A stretch of DNA of 35,946 nucleotides from Acidobacteriota bacterium (GCA_003165315.1 PLSX01000252.1:1381-37326); one strand, 5' to 3'. Numbered from the stretch's first letter, positions 16,576-25,020 are shown. The notes: generated by a model not told the origin, from the sequence alone. Program-made: numbers and translations.

Positions 16576-17989
16576 GGGTTTCTGAGATTCCCTCCTCGTC
16601 CCCCGGGCCTGAGAAGGGGACAAGGTCCAATGCGAAGGTGCAACCTGGTGGCCCGGGCTCATATCGAAGGTCGCCATTGAATGTCCTCACCAGGGCCCGC
16701 GAGAGGTAGAGGCCCAAGCCCGTTGCCTCCGCCCCTTCCTGGAACGGTTGAAACAGGCGCTCAGGGTTGGGGATGCCGTGACCCGTATCGCGCACACGCA
16801 CCACAACCCTTTCACCTTCTACGCAGGCGCTGACCCTGAACTCTTTTACCTTCTGATCCTGCATGGCACGCTGGCTGTTCTTGGTGAGGTTCAGAAGCAC
16901 CTGCAAGAGATTGTGACGCTCCGCCCACACGTGGGGTAAGGTTTTGGGCACATGCCAGCGGAGAAGCACACCGTCTTCCCGCAACGAAGACTCGGTGACG
17001 ATCCGCAAATCGTCAAGTACCGAGCCCAGGTCAACAGGAGCCATGTCCGCGCTTCCCGCGCTTTGCCGCAGTTCTAGGGTGGCGATTTTCCCCAGGCCCT
17101 CCACCAGACTCCCCAGGGCGCGGAAGTCTTCGCTTTGCGCCAATGCGGGTTGGCGCGAAAGGTTTTCGTAAACCACGGAAATGGCGCCGCAGACGTTGCG
17201 GATTTCATGGGATACCGCCCCGACGGCGAGGCGAGAGGCCACCATAAGGTGGTGGAGGCTGGATTCCTCTTTGTCGCGAAGATCCTCCGAGCCATCCACC
17301 AGCATGGCCGCGAGCCTGGGACCAACGCTGGTCTTGTAAGTGGAAAACCAAACATCGGCAAGAAACACGTCCCCATCCCGGCGGCGTCCACTGCACTGCA
17401 TCGCGGTTCGAAAACTCGGGGTGGATTCGTCGGCAGGAGGGACCATGGCAAGGGGTGGTAGAAAGTCCTTGATAAGTTCGCCGGGCAAGCTCCCAGGCTC
17501 AAAACCCAGCAAACGGTGCGCAGCTTGATTGGCCATCAGGATCTTACCCGCTGAATCGACTGTCAGGATGGCCGCTGGGCTGCTCTCAATCAGGGCTTGC
17601 AACTGCTGCTCAGCGTCGCGGCGCAACGCTGCCTCCTGCTCAACTTCAACGACGTGCTTCTCTGTAAGCTGCCGGTTCCGGGCCGATTCGTGGGCAAACA
17701 GGCCGGTCCCAAAAAAAGCGGCGAACATGAAGATATCGCGCGGAACTCCTGCAGCCGCCTCCCATCCAAATGGATCAAATGCTTCCGCCAGGACGGCACA
17801 AAGAACCGCAACCATCGCAAACTGCCATCGCGGCAGGAAGCTTCCCACAATGAGCATGGGGAATAGATAAAGAAAGCCAAATGAAACGTTTAAATCGACT
17901 CGCCAATCGATGAGGGCGACGATCAAGATCAAGATCGTGGCGAGCAAGAGAAGTTTGATCCGGCTTAACCGCAGTAAGAACGAAAGCAT
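16568..17989 (-). CDS. Membrane PAS-domain sensor histidine kinase
   Basis: About 473 residues from ATG 17989 (GGTGG upstream; the frame extends to 18130, but that extension is not membrane-like). The N-terminus has several hydrophobic helices (IKLLLLATILILIVALIDW, FGFLYLFPMLIVGSFL, FAMVAVLCAVLAEAF, IFMFAAFFGTGLFA). A linker helix and a PAS domain follow (ALIESSPAAILTVDSAGKIL). The kinase core has the H-box AVSHEIRN with phospho-His 261, N-box LLQVLLNLTKNSQRAM, G1 DTGHGIP and G2 ATGLGLYLSRALV. It is divergent from the HME-RND operon across a 248-base gap, so it may sense a metal or membrane stress and control that pump through its cognate regulator. That is inference. Confidence 0.88.
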   Translation of the reverse strand: MLSFLLRLSRIKLLLLATILILIVALIDWRVDLNVSFGFLYLFPMLIVGSFLPRWQFAMVAVLCAVLAEAFDPFGWEAAAGVPRDIFMFAAFFGTGLFAHESARNRQLTEKHVVEVEQEAALRRDAEQQLQALIESSPAAILTVDSAGKILMANQAAHRLLGFEPGSLPGELIKDFLPPLAMVPPADESTPSFRTAMQCSGRRRDGDVFLADVWFSTYKTSVGPRLAAMLVDGSEDLRDKEESSLHHLMVASRLAVGAVSHEIRNVCGAISVVYENLSRQPALAQSEDFRALGSLVEGLGKIATLELRQSAGSADMAPVDLGSVLDDLRIVTESSLREDGVLLRWHVPKTLPHVWAERHNLLQVLLNLTKNSQRAMQDQKVKEFRVSACVEGERVVVRVRDTGHGIPNPERLFQPFQEGAEATGLGLYLSRALVRTFNGDLRYEPGPPGCTFALDLVPFSGPGDEEGISETHG

Positions 17990-18237
17990 TCCGCCACCGT
18001 CCCCAAGATCCCCTGCAACGTCTTGGCGCGAAACATATCCAACCCAGCCGGCCATTCTACCAAAACAGGGGGCACTTGCCGCACCAATGGCCAAAAGATA
18101 GTCTCGGCCTGCCCAAAAGATGCAGCCCATTAGATAGGCGAAACTGCCCGGAGGATAACTGGAAAATAGCCGAAAGATGGCCCTAATCTAGTTAGTTGGT
18201 CCCAAGCTAATCTGCCGCGTGGGGCTGGAAGGTGAAT

Positions 18238-19386
18238 ATGAAAGCTTATTGTTACTCCATTCCCGCGCTCGCATTGGCCGTCTGCCTTGCGCTTCTATCG
18301 TCAGGTTGCAGTAGTGGCAAAGCAGATCCAGGAGCCGAGGCTCCACCCCCGGCTCAGGCCGAGCAGGAACAGGATGGCGGCGCCTTCACCGTTGAGCATC
18401 CCGAACAGTTTCCTGTGGTGACGGCCGGCCAGCACGAAGCCGCACCTGAATTGAACGTCACCGGCGCCGTCAGCGCCGACATCTCACGCAACATCCCGGT
18501 GGTTTCACTCGCTTCCGGGCGGGTGGTGGAGATCCGCGCCCGCCTCGGCGACACTGTGAGTAAGGGGCAGCTCCTGATGCGCGTGCAAAGTCAGGACATC
18601 TCTCAGGCGTTTTCCGATTACCGGCAGGCGGTTGCGGATGAGACTCTTGCCCGCACCCAGCTTGATCGTTCAAAAGACTTGTACCAGCACGGCGCAATCT
18701 CATTGAATGACTGGCAGATTGCCCAGGACACCGAAGCCAAGGCGAAGATCACAGTTGAAACAACAATGGATCATCTTCGTGTTCTGGGGGCAAATCCCAG
18801 AGACCCTTCTGCGATTGTCGACGTTCGCGCCCCCGCGTCCGGCGTAATCACCGATCAACAAGTGACAGCCGCCGCTGGGACGCAAGGCCTTGCCTCACCC
18901 AATGCGTTCACCATCTCCGACCTCTCACACGTCTGGATTCTGTGCGACGTTTACGAAAATGACTTGTCTTTTGTTCGTCTTGGCGAGTACGCGGATGTCC
19001 ATCTCAATGCATACCCGGATCAGATTCTACAGGGGCGGATCGGGAACATCAGCCCGATCCTGGACCCCACTCTGCACACAGCGAAGGTCCGTTTGGAGGT
19101 TCAGAATCCAGGGATGCTGCGAATTGGCATGTTTGCCACCGCAACCTTTTACGGCCCCAGCAAAGGGGCCCACGCCACCGTCCCGGCCACCGCGATTCTA
19201 CACCTGCACGACCGCAATTGGGTTTACGTGCCGACGGGAGGGGGCCGCTTCCGGCGCGTTGAAGTTGTAGCCGGCAAGACACTTCCAGGCACGCCGAACT
19301 CAACCCAGGAGATCGTCTCAGGACTTGCTCCGGGACAGCCGGTGGTGGCAAAGGCCCTGGATCTTCAGGCTACGGTGGAGCAGTAA
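18238..19386 (+). CDS. HME-RND efflux periplasmic adaptor (CusB/CzcB-like)
   Basis: About 382 residues from ATG 18238, with GGAAGG at 18227-18232. The lipoprotein signal ends LALLSSGCSSG. The adaptor has two lipoyl halves (VVSLASGRVVEIRARLGDTV and VRAPASGVITDQQVTAAAG), an alpha-hairpin between them (ISQAFSDYRQAVADETLART), a beta-barrel (VWILCDVYENDLSFVRLGEY) and a membrane-proximal domain. It would link the inner-membrane pump encoded immediately downstream to an outer-membrane channel. Its stop codon directly abuts the ATG of the pump gene. No His-rich metal-binding segment is visible, so the metal is not predictable. Confidence 0.9.
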   Translation: MKAYCYSIPALALAVCLALLSSGCSSGKADPGAEAPPPAQAEQEQDGGAFTVEHPEQFPVVTAGQHEAAPELNVTGAVSADISRNIPVVSLASGRVVEIRARLGDTVSKGQLLMRVQSQDISQAFSDYRQAVADETLARTQLDRSKDLYQHGAISLNDWQIAQDTEAKAKITVETTMDHLRVLGANPRDPSAIVDVRAPASGVITDQQVTAAAGTQGLASPNAFTISDLSHVWILCDVYENDLSFVRLGEYADVHLNAYPDQILQGRIGNISPILDPTLHTAKVRLEVQNPGMLRIGMFATATFYGPSKGAHATVPATAILHLHDRNWVYVPTGGGRFRRVEVVAGKTLPGTPNSTQEIVSGLAPGQPVVAKALDLQATVEQ

Positions 19387-22300
19387 ATGATCCGTCGCCT
19401 CGTCGATTATGCCCTTAACAACCGCCTTCTTGTTCTCGGATTTGCGGTTTTGCTGTTCCTATGGGGCATGGTTTCATTCCACCGGCTCCCTATTGAAGCG
19501 TACCCTGACGTGGCCAACAATTACGTTGAGATCATCACCCAGTGGCCGGGAATTTCCGCCGAACAGATTGAGCAGCAAGTAACCATTCCGCTGGAAACCG
19601 CAATGAACGGAATCCCGCATGTGGTGCACCTGCGGTCGTTTTCTCTGTTTGGACTTTCCGACCTGAAGCTGCTCTTCGATGACGACTCGGAGAACTCCTG
19701 GAATCGCGAAGGTGTTCTGGAGCGCCTTTCCCAAGTAACTCTGCCGCCGGGCGTCACACCCCAAATGGGCACTGACTGGAGCCCCGTCGGCCAAATCTAC
19801 TTTTTCACCCTGCACAGCAACAATCCCCAGTACGACGTTATGGACTTGAAATCGATAGAAGACTGGGTGGTGGAAAAGAACCTTAAGGCTGTTCCTGACA
19901 TTGTGGACGTGTCCAGCTTTGGTGGCCCTACCCGCGAATATCAGGTTCGCGTGGATCCCAACAAACTGATTGATTATGGCCTGAGCCTTGCCCAGGTGGA
20001 GCAGCAGCTTACCAACAACAATGTCAACGCGGGCGGCAGCTTCTTCGAAGCCGGTCTGCAGCAGATCAACATCCGCGAGGTTGGTCTGGTCCGGAACGTG
20101 TCCGACATCGAAGACACAGTAATCTTGACGAAAGCCGGAACGCCGTTACGGATAAAGGACATTGCCGTTGTGGAGCAAGGCCCCAAGATCCGGCTGGGCC
20201 AGTTCGGCCGCGCGATCCGCCGCGACGACGGAAGAATCATTTACAACAGCGACGTGGTCTCGGGCATAGCTCTCATGCGAAAAGGCGCCGACACCCAAAC
20301 AGCGCTCGGGGGGCTTGAGGCGAAGGTGAAGGAGTTAAACGACCGGATCCTTCCTCCTGGCGTAAAGATTGTGCCGTTTATTGACCGCAGCGATCTGATT
20401 CATTTCACCAGCCACACGGTTTTGCACAATCTGGGCGAGGGCATGGCGCTGGTTGTTATCGTGCTGCTTCTCTTCCTCGGGAATGTTCGCGGTGCACTGA
20501 TTGTCGCGTTCACCATCCCGTTTTCCTTGCTTTTTGCGTCCATCTGTTTGGACTTGAAGCATATTCCCGCCAATCTCCTTTCGCTCGGCGCATTGGATTT
20601 CGGCATGGTGGTGGATGGATCGGTGGTGATGATTGAAAACATCGTCCGGCATCTGAACCGCAATGAGGTTGGCTCCATTGAAGAACGCATACGAGCCGCT
20701 GCTCACGAGGTTCAGCGCCCAGTCTTCTATGCCATCGGGATTATCATAACGGCATACATCCCCATTTTCACTTTACAGCGGGTTGAAGGACGGCTGTTCA
20801 AGCCGATGGCATGGACTGTGGCATTCGCACTGTTGGGTGCACTGTTCTTTTCCATCGTAGTGGCGCCGGTGCTGGCCAGCTACTTTTTCCGGAGTGGGGC
20901 GCGTGAATGGCACAACCCGCTGGTGACGTTCCTCACAGACCGCTATCGCATTGCCGTGCGAGGCGCCATACGGCGGCGCGCTCTCACCCTCAGTCTGGTT
21001 GGGTTGAGTATGGTTGCCGCAGTTTATCTTGCTCTGGGTGGGGTTATCGGCTCGGAGTTTCTTCCGCACCTGGACGAAGGTTCGCTCTGGGTGCGCGGCA
21101 CACTGTCGCCCAGCACCGGACCTACCGAGGGGATCCGTGTGGCGAACGAGGCTCGTGTATTGCTGGCCGCCTTCCCCGAGGTTACAGAGACTACCAGCCA
21201 GGTCGGCCGACCGGATGACGGAACGGACACAACGGGCTTCTTCAACACGGAGTTTTTCGTCGGTCTGAAACCCAAAGAAGAATGGCGCCCAGCATTTCAC
21301 CAGAACAAAGAGGAATTGATCGCCGCCATGAACCGTCAACTGGAGAAATTTCCCGGCACCGTCTGGGGATTCTCTCAGCCCATAGAAGACAACATGGAAG
21401 AGGCCGTCAGTGGCGTAAAGGGTGAGCTGGCCACCAAGGTTTACGGTGAAGATCTTAAGTTGCTGGAGGCGAAGGCTGATCAGATTGTCAGCATCATGCG
21501 TACCGTGAGGGGAATTGAGGACTTGGGGGTATTTCGCGTTCTTGGACAGCCAAACGAGAATTTCGAAGTGGACCGCCAGCAAGCCGCACGTTACCAAATC
21601 AATGTCGCCGATGTGCAGGATGCCATCCAGACGGCCGCCGGCGGCAACGCTCTAACTCAGGTGCTTCAAGGAGAACAACGCTACGACCTGGCTCTGCGAT
21701 ATCTTCCCCAGTATCGAAATAACAAAGAAGCCCTTGAAGATATTCGCCTGCTCTCCCCCACGGGCGAAAGAGTCTCACTGAAGCAGCTCTGCAAAATCGA
21801 AGAAAGAGATGGGGCCTCAGAAATATACCGAGAAGGTAACGAGCGCTATATCGCCATCAAGTATAGCGTGCGCGGCCGTGGCCTGGGCAGCGCCGTCGAG
21901 GAAGCCATCAAGAAGGTGAATGCCCAGATGCAACTTCCGCGCGGGTATCACATCGATTGGGAGGGCGAGTACGAAAGCGAAAAACGCGCAGAGGGGCGGC
22001 TGTTCGTCATTGTGCCGCTCACAATCGTGTTGATCTTCATCATCCTCTACACGATGTTTAAATCATTCAAATGGGCGTTGTTGGTCCTTGCCAACGTCAT
22101 GATGGTTCCCATTGGCGGCCTGCTGGCTCTGCTGGTCACGGGAACTCATTTCAGTGTTTCCTCGGGCATTGGATTTCTGGCGCTATTTGGTGTGTCGGTT
22201 CAAACCGGCGTGATTATGCTCGAATACATCAACCAACGCCGCGTCCGGGGCCATTCGATCGAGGAATCGGCAGTGGACGGCGCGGTTCTGAGGCTCCGTC

Positions 22301-22524
22301 CCATTATGATGACCATGATGGTGGCCACCCTGGGCCTGCTGCCCGCGGCCTTGTCACACGCCATCGGTTCGGACTCTCAGCGGCCATTCGCAATCGTCAT
22401 TGTTGGCGGCTTGATTTCGGGCCTGGTGATGAGTGTCTTTCTGCTGCCCACTCTCTATGTCTGGATCGCTGGTGAGGACGATGTACTTCCTGCAATTGAT
22501 TCCCAGCATTTTGAAGAAGTCTGA
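19387..22524 (+). CDS. HME-RND inner-membrane efflux pump (CusA/CzcA family)
   Basis: A 1045-residue protein, the usual length for the family. It has the classical RND N-terminus (NNRLLVLGFAVLLFLWGM), two large periplasmic loops and 12 predicted membrane helices. The TM4 signature DFGMVVDGSVVMIEN matches the heavy-metal RND group, where the two Asp carry protons. PLTIVLIFIILYTMFKS and VVGGLISGLVMSVFLLPTLY-like segments mark the second half. It would export metal ions, or possibly small organics, driven by proton flow, with the adaptor upstream. No outer-membrane factor gene of the TolC/CusC type lies in the window, so the complex must use one encoded elsewhere. Confidence 0.93.
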   Translation: MIRRLVDYALNNRLLVLGFAVLLFLWGMVSFHRLPIEAYPDVANNYVEIITQWPGISAEQIEQQVTIPLETAMNGIPHVVHLRSFSLFGLSDLKLLFDDDSENSWNREGVLERLSQVTLPPGVTPQMGTDWSPVGQIYFFTLHSNNPQYDVMDLKSIEDWVVEKNLKAVPDIVDVSSFGGPTREYQVRVDPNKLIDYGLSLAQVEQQLTNNNVNAGGSFFEAGLQQINIREVGLVRNVSDIEDTVILTKAGTPLRIKDIAVVEQGPKIRLGQFGRAIRRDDGRIIYNSDVVSGIALMRKGADTQTALGGLEAKVKELNDRILPPGVKIVPFIDRSDLIHFTSHTVLHNLGEGMALVVIVLLLFLGNVRGALIVAFTIPFSLLFASICLDLKHIPANLLSLGALDFGMVVDGSVVMIENIVRHLNRNEVGSIEERIRAAAHEVQRPVFYAIGIIITAYIPIFTLQRVEGRLFKPMAWTVAFALLGALFFSIVVAPVLASYFFRSGAREWHNPLVTFLTDRYRIAVRGAIRRRALTLSLVGLSMVAAVYLALGGVIGSEFLPHLDEGSLWVRGTLSPSTGPTEGIRVANEARVLLAAFPEVTETTSQVGRPDDGTDTTGFFNTEFFVGLKPKEEWRPAFHQNKEELIAAMNRQLEKFPGTVWGFSQPIEDNMEEAVSGVKGELATKVYGEDLKLLEAKADQIVSIMRTVRGIEDLGVFRVLGQPNENFEVDRQQAARYQINVADVQDAIQTAAGGNALTQVLQGEQRYDLALRYLPQYRNNKEALEDIRLLSPTGERVSLKQLCKIEERDGASEIYREGNERYIAIKYSVRGRGLGSAVEEAIKKVNAQMQLPRGYHIDWEGEYESEKRAEGRLFVIVPLTIVLIFIILYTMFKSFKWALLVLANVMMVPIGGLLALLVTGTHFSVSSGIGFLALFGVSVQTGVIMLEYINQRRVRGHSIEESAVDGAVLRLRPIMMTMMVATLGLLPAALSHAIGSDSQRPFAIVIVGGLISGLVMSVFLLPTLYVWIAGEDDVLPAIDSQHFEEV

Positions 22525-22544
22525 AATTGAGCGTGAGGAAGGGT

Positions 22545-22847
22545 ATGAAGGCGAATAAATCGAATCGCAAAAGGCCCCCATCCCTCGATTTGGTTGCGGA
22601 CAGGTTCGTCAAGATAGTGGTTTTGCTGGCCGTTACTCTCGTGCTCTTACTCATTGGATTTTCTGGCACGTCGGTAGACATTACTCCCCCGGGGCCAGAG
22701 GGCTGGATCTATATTGGTGTTGTTATCGTCGCCTCCACTCTCACCTTCATGTGGCTCTATCGCGTCAACGTCAACTCAAGAAGGGGAAGTCCATCCGGAC
22801 CAGGAAGGATGGTTAATCCCAGGTCAAAACGGATCCCACTTGGATGA
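22545..22847 (+). CDS. Small two-helix membrane protein, unknown
   Basis: About 100 residues from ATG 22545, preceded by GAGGAAGG. The basic N-terminus (MKANKSNRKRPPSL) is followed by two hydrophobic helices (IVVLLAVTLVLLLIGF and IYIGVVIVASTLTFMWLY) and a polar, basic tail. It starts 20 bases after the pump gene and is probably the last gene of the efflux operon. I do not recognise the family. An accessory role for the pump is possible but unsupported. Confidence 0.55.
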   Translation: MKANKSNRKRPPSLDLVADRFVKIVVLLAVTLVLLLIGFSGTSVDITPPGPEGWIYIGVVIVASTLTFMWLYRVNVNSRRGSPSGPGRMVNPRSKRIPLG

Positions 22848-22935
22848 GGCGCGCCCAGGGGATTATTGGCCAGGCATTATTGTGCCGCCCCTAATAGGCC
22901 TGAGGATCTACTACTATCTATTGCACCATAAGAAC

Positions 22936-22969
22936 AAAAAAGGGGCCGAAGCCTTCGCTCCGCCCCCTT
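22936..22969 (-). terminator. Intrinsic terminator of the 35-residue peptide gene
   Basis: On the minus strand a 13-bp stem (AAGGGGGCGGAGC with GCTTCGGCCCCTT, one mismatch and one G-T pair) with a 4-base loop is followed by a run of six T. It lies 38 bases after the stop codon at 23007. Confidence 0.8.
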
Positions 22970-23006
22970 CATTACGTTTTCACGTGCAGCCGCTCCGCCC
23001 AAGAAA

Positions 23007-23114
23007 CTAGTTAGAGCGGAAAGTGAACATCAACTTGGTCTCGTTCAGTTTGCTGCTGCCCTTCAGAACCTTCTTGGTGCCCTTCGTTGCCGGCTTGGTT
23101 TCCGTCTTTGCCAT
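23007..23114 (-). CDS. Small basic peptide A (35 residues), candidate secreted or RiPP-like precursor
   Basis: ATG at 23114 follows GAGGAG with 7-base spacing; TAG is at 23007-23009. The peptide reads MAKTETKPATKGT, then KKVLKGSSKLNETKLM, then FTFRSN. It is the clear paralogue of peptide B at 23290: 24 of the first 29 residues are identical, and the differences are mostly conservative. The six C-terminal residues are unrelated to those of B. The N-terminus is Lys/Thr/Ala-rich with no signal peptide or membrane helix. It has its own intrinsic terminator. A conserved leader with a variable tail is the layout of ribosomally synthesised, modified or processed peptides, but no modification residue (Cys, Ser/Thr cluster) stands out. 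No sigma-54 box was found directly upstream. Confidence 0.75.
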   Translation of the reverse strand: MAKTETKPATKGTKKVLKGSSKLNETKLMFTFRSN

Positions 23115-23154
23115 GATGTTTCTCCTCGATCTGGATATTGAACTCATTAATTGC

Positions 23155-23213
23155 AAAAAAACGAGACGGGGGACGTCAAGCCCGGAAGGATCAGAGCTTC
23201 ACGGCCCCCGTCT
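23155..23213 (-). terminator. Intrinsic terminator of the 38-residue peptide gene
   Basis: AGACGGGGG (23164-23172) and CCCCCGTCT (23205-23213) form a perfect 9-bp outer stem. It is extended inward by CGT/ACG and AAGC/GCTT pairs with two mismatches. On the minus strand the hairpin is followed by CG and seven T. It separates peptide gene B from peptide gene A, so the two are separate transcription units unless there is read-through. Confidence 0.8.
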
Positions 23214-23289
23214 GCGAGTGGTTTGCTTCTCGCGGAGCTATAGATCTTGCGCGCGGCGCATCAAATCGATGCCACTGCACGAATGCCAA

Positions 23290-23406
23290 TTACCCATTGC
23301 TGTTGTGTTTGAGGCCCCACATCAACTTGGTTTCGGCTAATTTGCTGCTGCCCTTCAGAACTTTCTTGCTGCCCTTCGCTGCCGGCTTCGCTTCTTTCTT
23401 TGCCAT
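23290..23406 (-). CDS. Small basic peptide B (38 residues), sigma-54-controlled, paralogue of peptide A
   Basis: ATG at 23406 follows GGAGG with 8-base spacing; TAA is at 23290-23292. The peptide reads MAKKEAKPAAKGS, then KKVLKGSSKLAETKLM, then WGLKHNSNG. Conservation with peptide A is at the protein level throughout the first 29 residues, and several codons differ synonymously (for example AAG/AAA and CTG/TTA), so selection acts on the peptide. A -24/-12 promoter lies 56 bases upstream and an intrinsic terminator lies downstream. No signal peptide is visible. Possible roles are a processed signal or antimicrobial peptide, or a small regulatory protein. The function is not known to me. Confidence 0.8.
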   Translation of the reverse strand: MAKKEAKPAAKGSKKVLKGSSKLAETKLMWGLKHNSNG

Positions 23407-23461
23407 GTTCGTTTCCTCCATCGCAAATTTGATTTTGTCTGCCCCGTGCGCTCTGAGTTAA

Positions 23462-23477
23462 TGCAAGTGTTAAGCCA
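23462..23477 (-). promoter_or_regulatory. Sigma-54 (-24/-12) promoter of peptide gene B
   Basis: On the minus strand this reads TGGCTTAACACTTGCA, against the consensus TGGCACG-N4-TTGCW. GG and GC are separated by exactly 10 bases, as sigma-54 requires. The start site would be near 23451, about 45 bases before the ATG at 23406. Confidence 0.75.
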
Positions 23478-23593
23478 AACATGGACATTTTAGGTCGGCA
23501 TCCATATTTTGTTTGTTTTCTGTCAGTTATAGTTATGACAAGAATCATTTTTCAAAATAAATTGCCATAAGTCATTATTTGATGGGTGACTAA

Positions 23594-23620
23594 TTAACCC
23601 ATGGGGTTAAATTTTAACCC
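23594..23620. promoter_or_regulatory. Candidate enhancer (upstream activator) sites for the sigma-54 activator
   Basis: Three consecutive half-sites: TTAACCC (23594-23600), GGGTTAAA (23604-23611) and TTTAACCC (23613-23620). The first pair forms a 7-3-7 inverted repeat and the second pair an 8-1-8 inverted repeat. They lie about 143-169 bases upstream of the predicted start of peptide gene B, the usual distance for NtrC-type enhancers. They also lie immediately after the stop codon of the activator gene. Confidence 0.65.
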
Positions 23621-23631
23621 TTGGAAACGCT

Positions 23632-25020
23632 TTAGAGGCTATATTTTCGGCACAAATACTTCATTTTCTCTTTGTTCAATCCCAGCAGGCGCGCGGCATG
23701 GGCCTTAACGCCATCGGCCTGCGCAATCGCCAGCTCGATCCATTGCTTCTCAAAGGCCGAAACCTCTTCATCCAGCTTGATCCCCGACGGGGGAAGGCGA
23801 AGTTTCTTGTGGGTGGGGTGCCCCGTTGTTTCCCGGATGTCGCGTGGGAGGCTGCTGGGAGTAATGAGATCCCCTTCTGTCATCACCACCACCCGCTGAA
23901 TTACGTTTTCAAGTTCGCGCACATTTCCCGGCCAATGATAGCGCTTTAGAGCTTGCATGGCGTCTTCGTCCACGCGCTTGGCGGCGATCCGGTTGGTCAC
24001 ACAATAGAGATGGACAAAATATTCGACAAGCAAAGGGATATCGTCGGCGCGCTCGCGCAAGGGCGGCACGACGAGCGGTACTACGTGGATGCGGTAATAG
24101 AGGTCTTCGCGAAACCGTCCGTCCTGGACGGCCTTCTCCAAGTCTTCGTTGGTGGCGGTTACGAGGCGGAAGTCCACGTGGATGGGCTTCTTGCCGCCCA
24201 AGCGCATGAGTGTCTGGTCTTCCAGAATGCGGAGCAATTTGCTTTGCAATGACAGGCCGAGCGTGCCAATTTCATCGAGAAAAAGCGTGCCATGATGGGC
24301 CACCTCGATGCGGCCTTCTTTTGTCGCGTTGGCGCCGGTGAAAGCTCCTTTCTCATACCCAAAGAGTTCCGACTCCATCAAGGTTTCCGGCAGGGCCGCG
24401 CAATTGACGCTGACGAAAGCCCGGTCGCGGCGCGGACTGTGGTCATGGATCGCCCGGGCTACCAATTCTTTTCCCGAACCGCTTTCTCCACGGATGGCAA
24501 CCGTGGCGTTGCTGCGCGCAACGCGCTTGATCGACTCAAAAAGATCCCGCATGGCATCGGTGGAGCCCAATAAGTCACCCACCTGGGCCTTGCGCGAAAT
24601 TTCCTGACGCAGCAGGCGGTTTTCGCGCTCGATGCGGACCTTTTCCACGGCGCGGCCTGCGACCACCTTGAGAACCGCCGGGTTCACAGGTTTGACCAGA
24701 AAATCGTAGGCGCCGGCCCTGACCATTCGAAGGGCAGTCTGGGTTTTCTGATTTTCTCCGATGACGATGACCAGCGTGTCGATCTCACTATTGCCGAGCG
24801 CTTCCAGGAGGTCGAGGCACAACTGCACTTTTTCGCCTCCGGCGGCGATGTCGAGGACCAGGGCGTCCAGGGAGTCCTGCTCCAGCAGCGAATAAGCCTC
24901 ATCGTGGCTCGAGGCCTTCAGGATATTGAAATCATTTCCGAGTGAGTTTTCCAGTTCACGCCGCAAAGCCGCATCTTCCGCGACGAGCGCAACACTGGGT
25001 TTGAGGGAAGGCGCCATCAT
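23632..25020 (-). CDS. Sigma-54-dependent response regulator (NtrC family: REC-AAA+-Fis)
   Basis: A 462-residue protein. The receiver domain (1-120) has the E15-D16 acidic pair, D57 as likely phosphorylation site and K110 (FLVKP). The AAA+ domain has Walker A GESGSGKE (178-185), the sigma-54 contact loop GAFTGA (225-230), Walker B GTLFLDE (244-250) and the arginine-rich REDLYYRI segment. The Fis-type HTH closes the protein (AHAARLLGLNKEKMKYLCRK). No kinase gene is adjacent. Its stop is followed directly by the palindromic half-sites and the -24/-12 promoter of peptide gene B, making that gene the most likely local target. ATG 25020 or 25017 may be used. Confidence 0.93.
   Translation of the reverse strand: MMAPSLKPSVALVAEDAALRRELENSLGNDFNILKASSHDEAYSLLEQDSLDALVLDIAAGGEKVQLCLDLLEALGNSEIDTLVIVIGENQKTQTALRMVRAGAYDFLVKPVNPAVLKVVAGRAVEKVRIERENRLLRQEISRKAQVGDLLGSTDAMRDLFESIKRVARSNATVAIRGESGSGKELVARAIHDHSPRRDRAFVSVNCAALPETLMESELFGYEKGAFTGANATKEGRIEVAHHGTLFLDEIGTLGLSLQSKLLRILEDQTLMRLGGKKPIHVDFRLVTATNEDLEKAVQDGRFREDLYYRIHVVPLVVPPLRERADDIPLLVEYFVHLYCVTNRIAAKRVDEDAMQALKRYHWPGNVRELENVIQRVVVMTEGDLITPSSLPRDIRETTGHPTHKKLRLPPSGIKLDEEVSAFEKQWIELAIAQADGVKAHAARLLGLNKEKMKYLCRKYSL

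Noticed and set aside
20773-21597. Long open frame antisense to the RND pump gene
   Set aside because: The pump gene is unmistakable on the other strand. The antisense frame has no family features and follows from codon bias.
23265-23280. TGGCATC...TTGAT as a sigma-54 promoter for peptide gene A
   Set aside because: The -12 GC is missing, and a strong terminator lies between this site and the gene.
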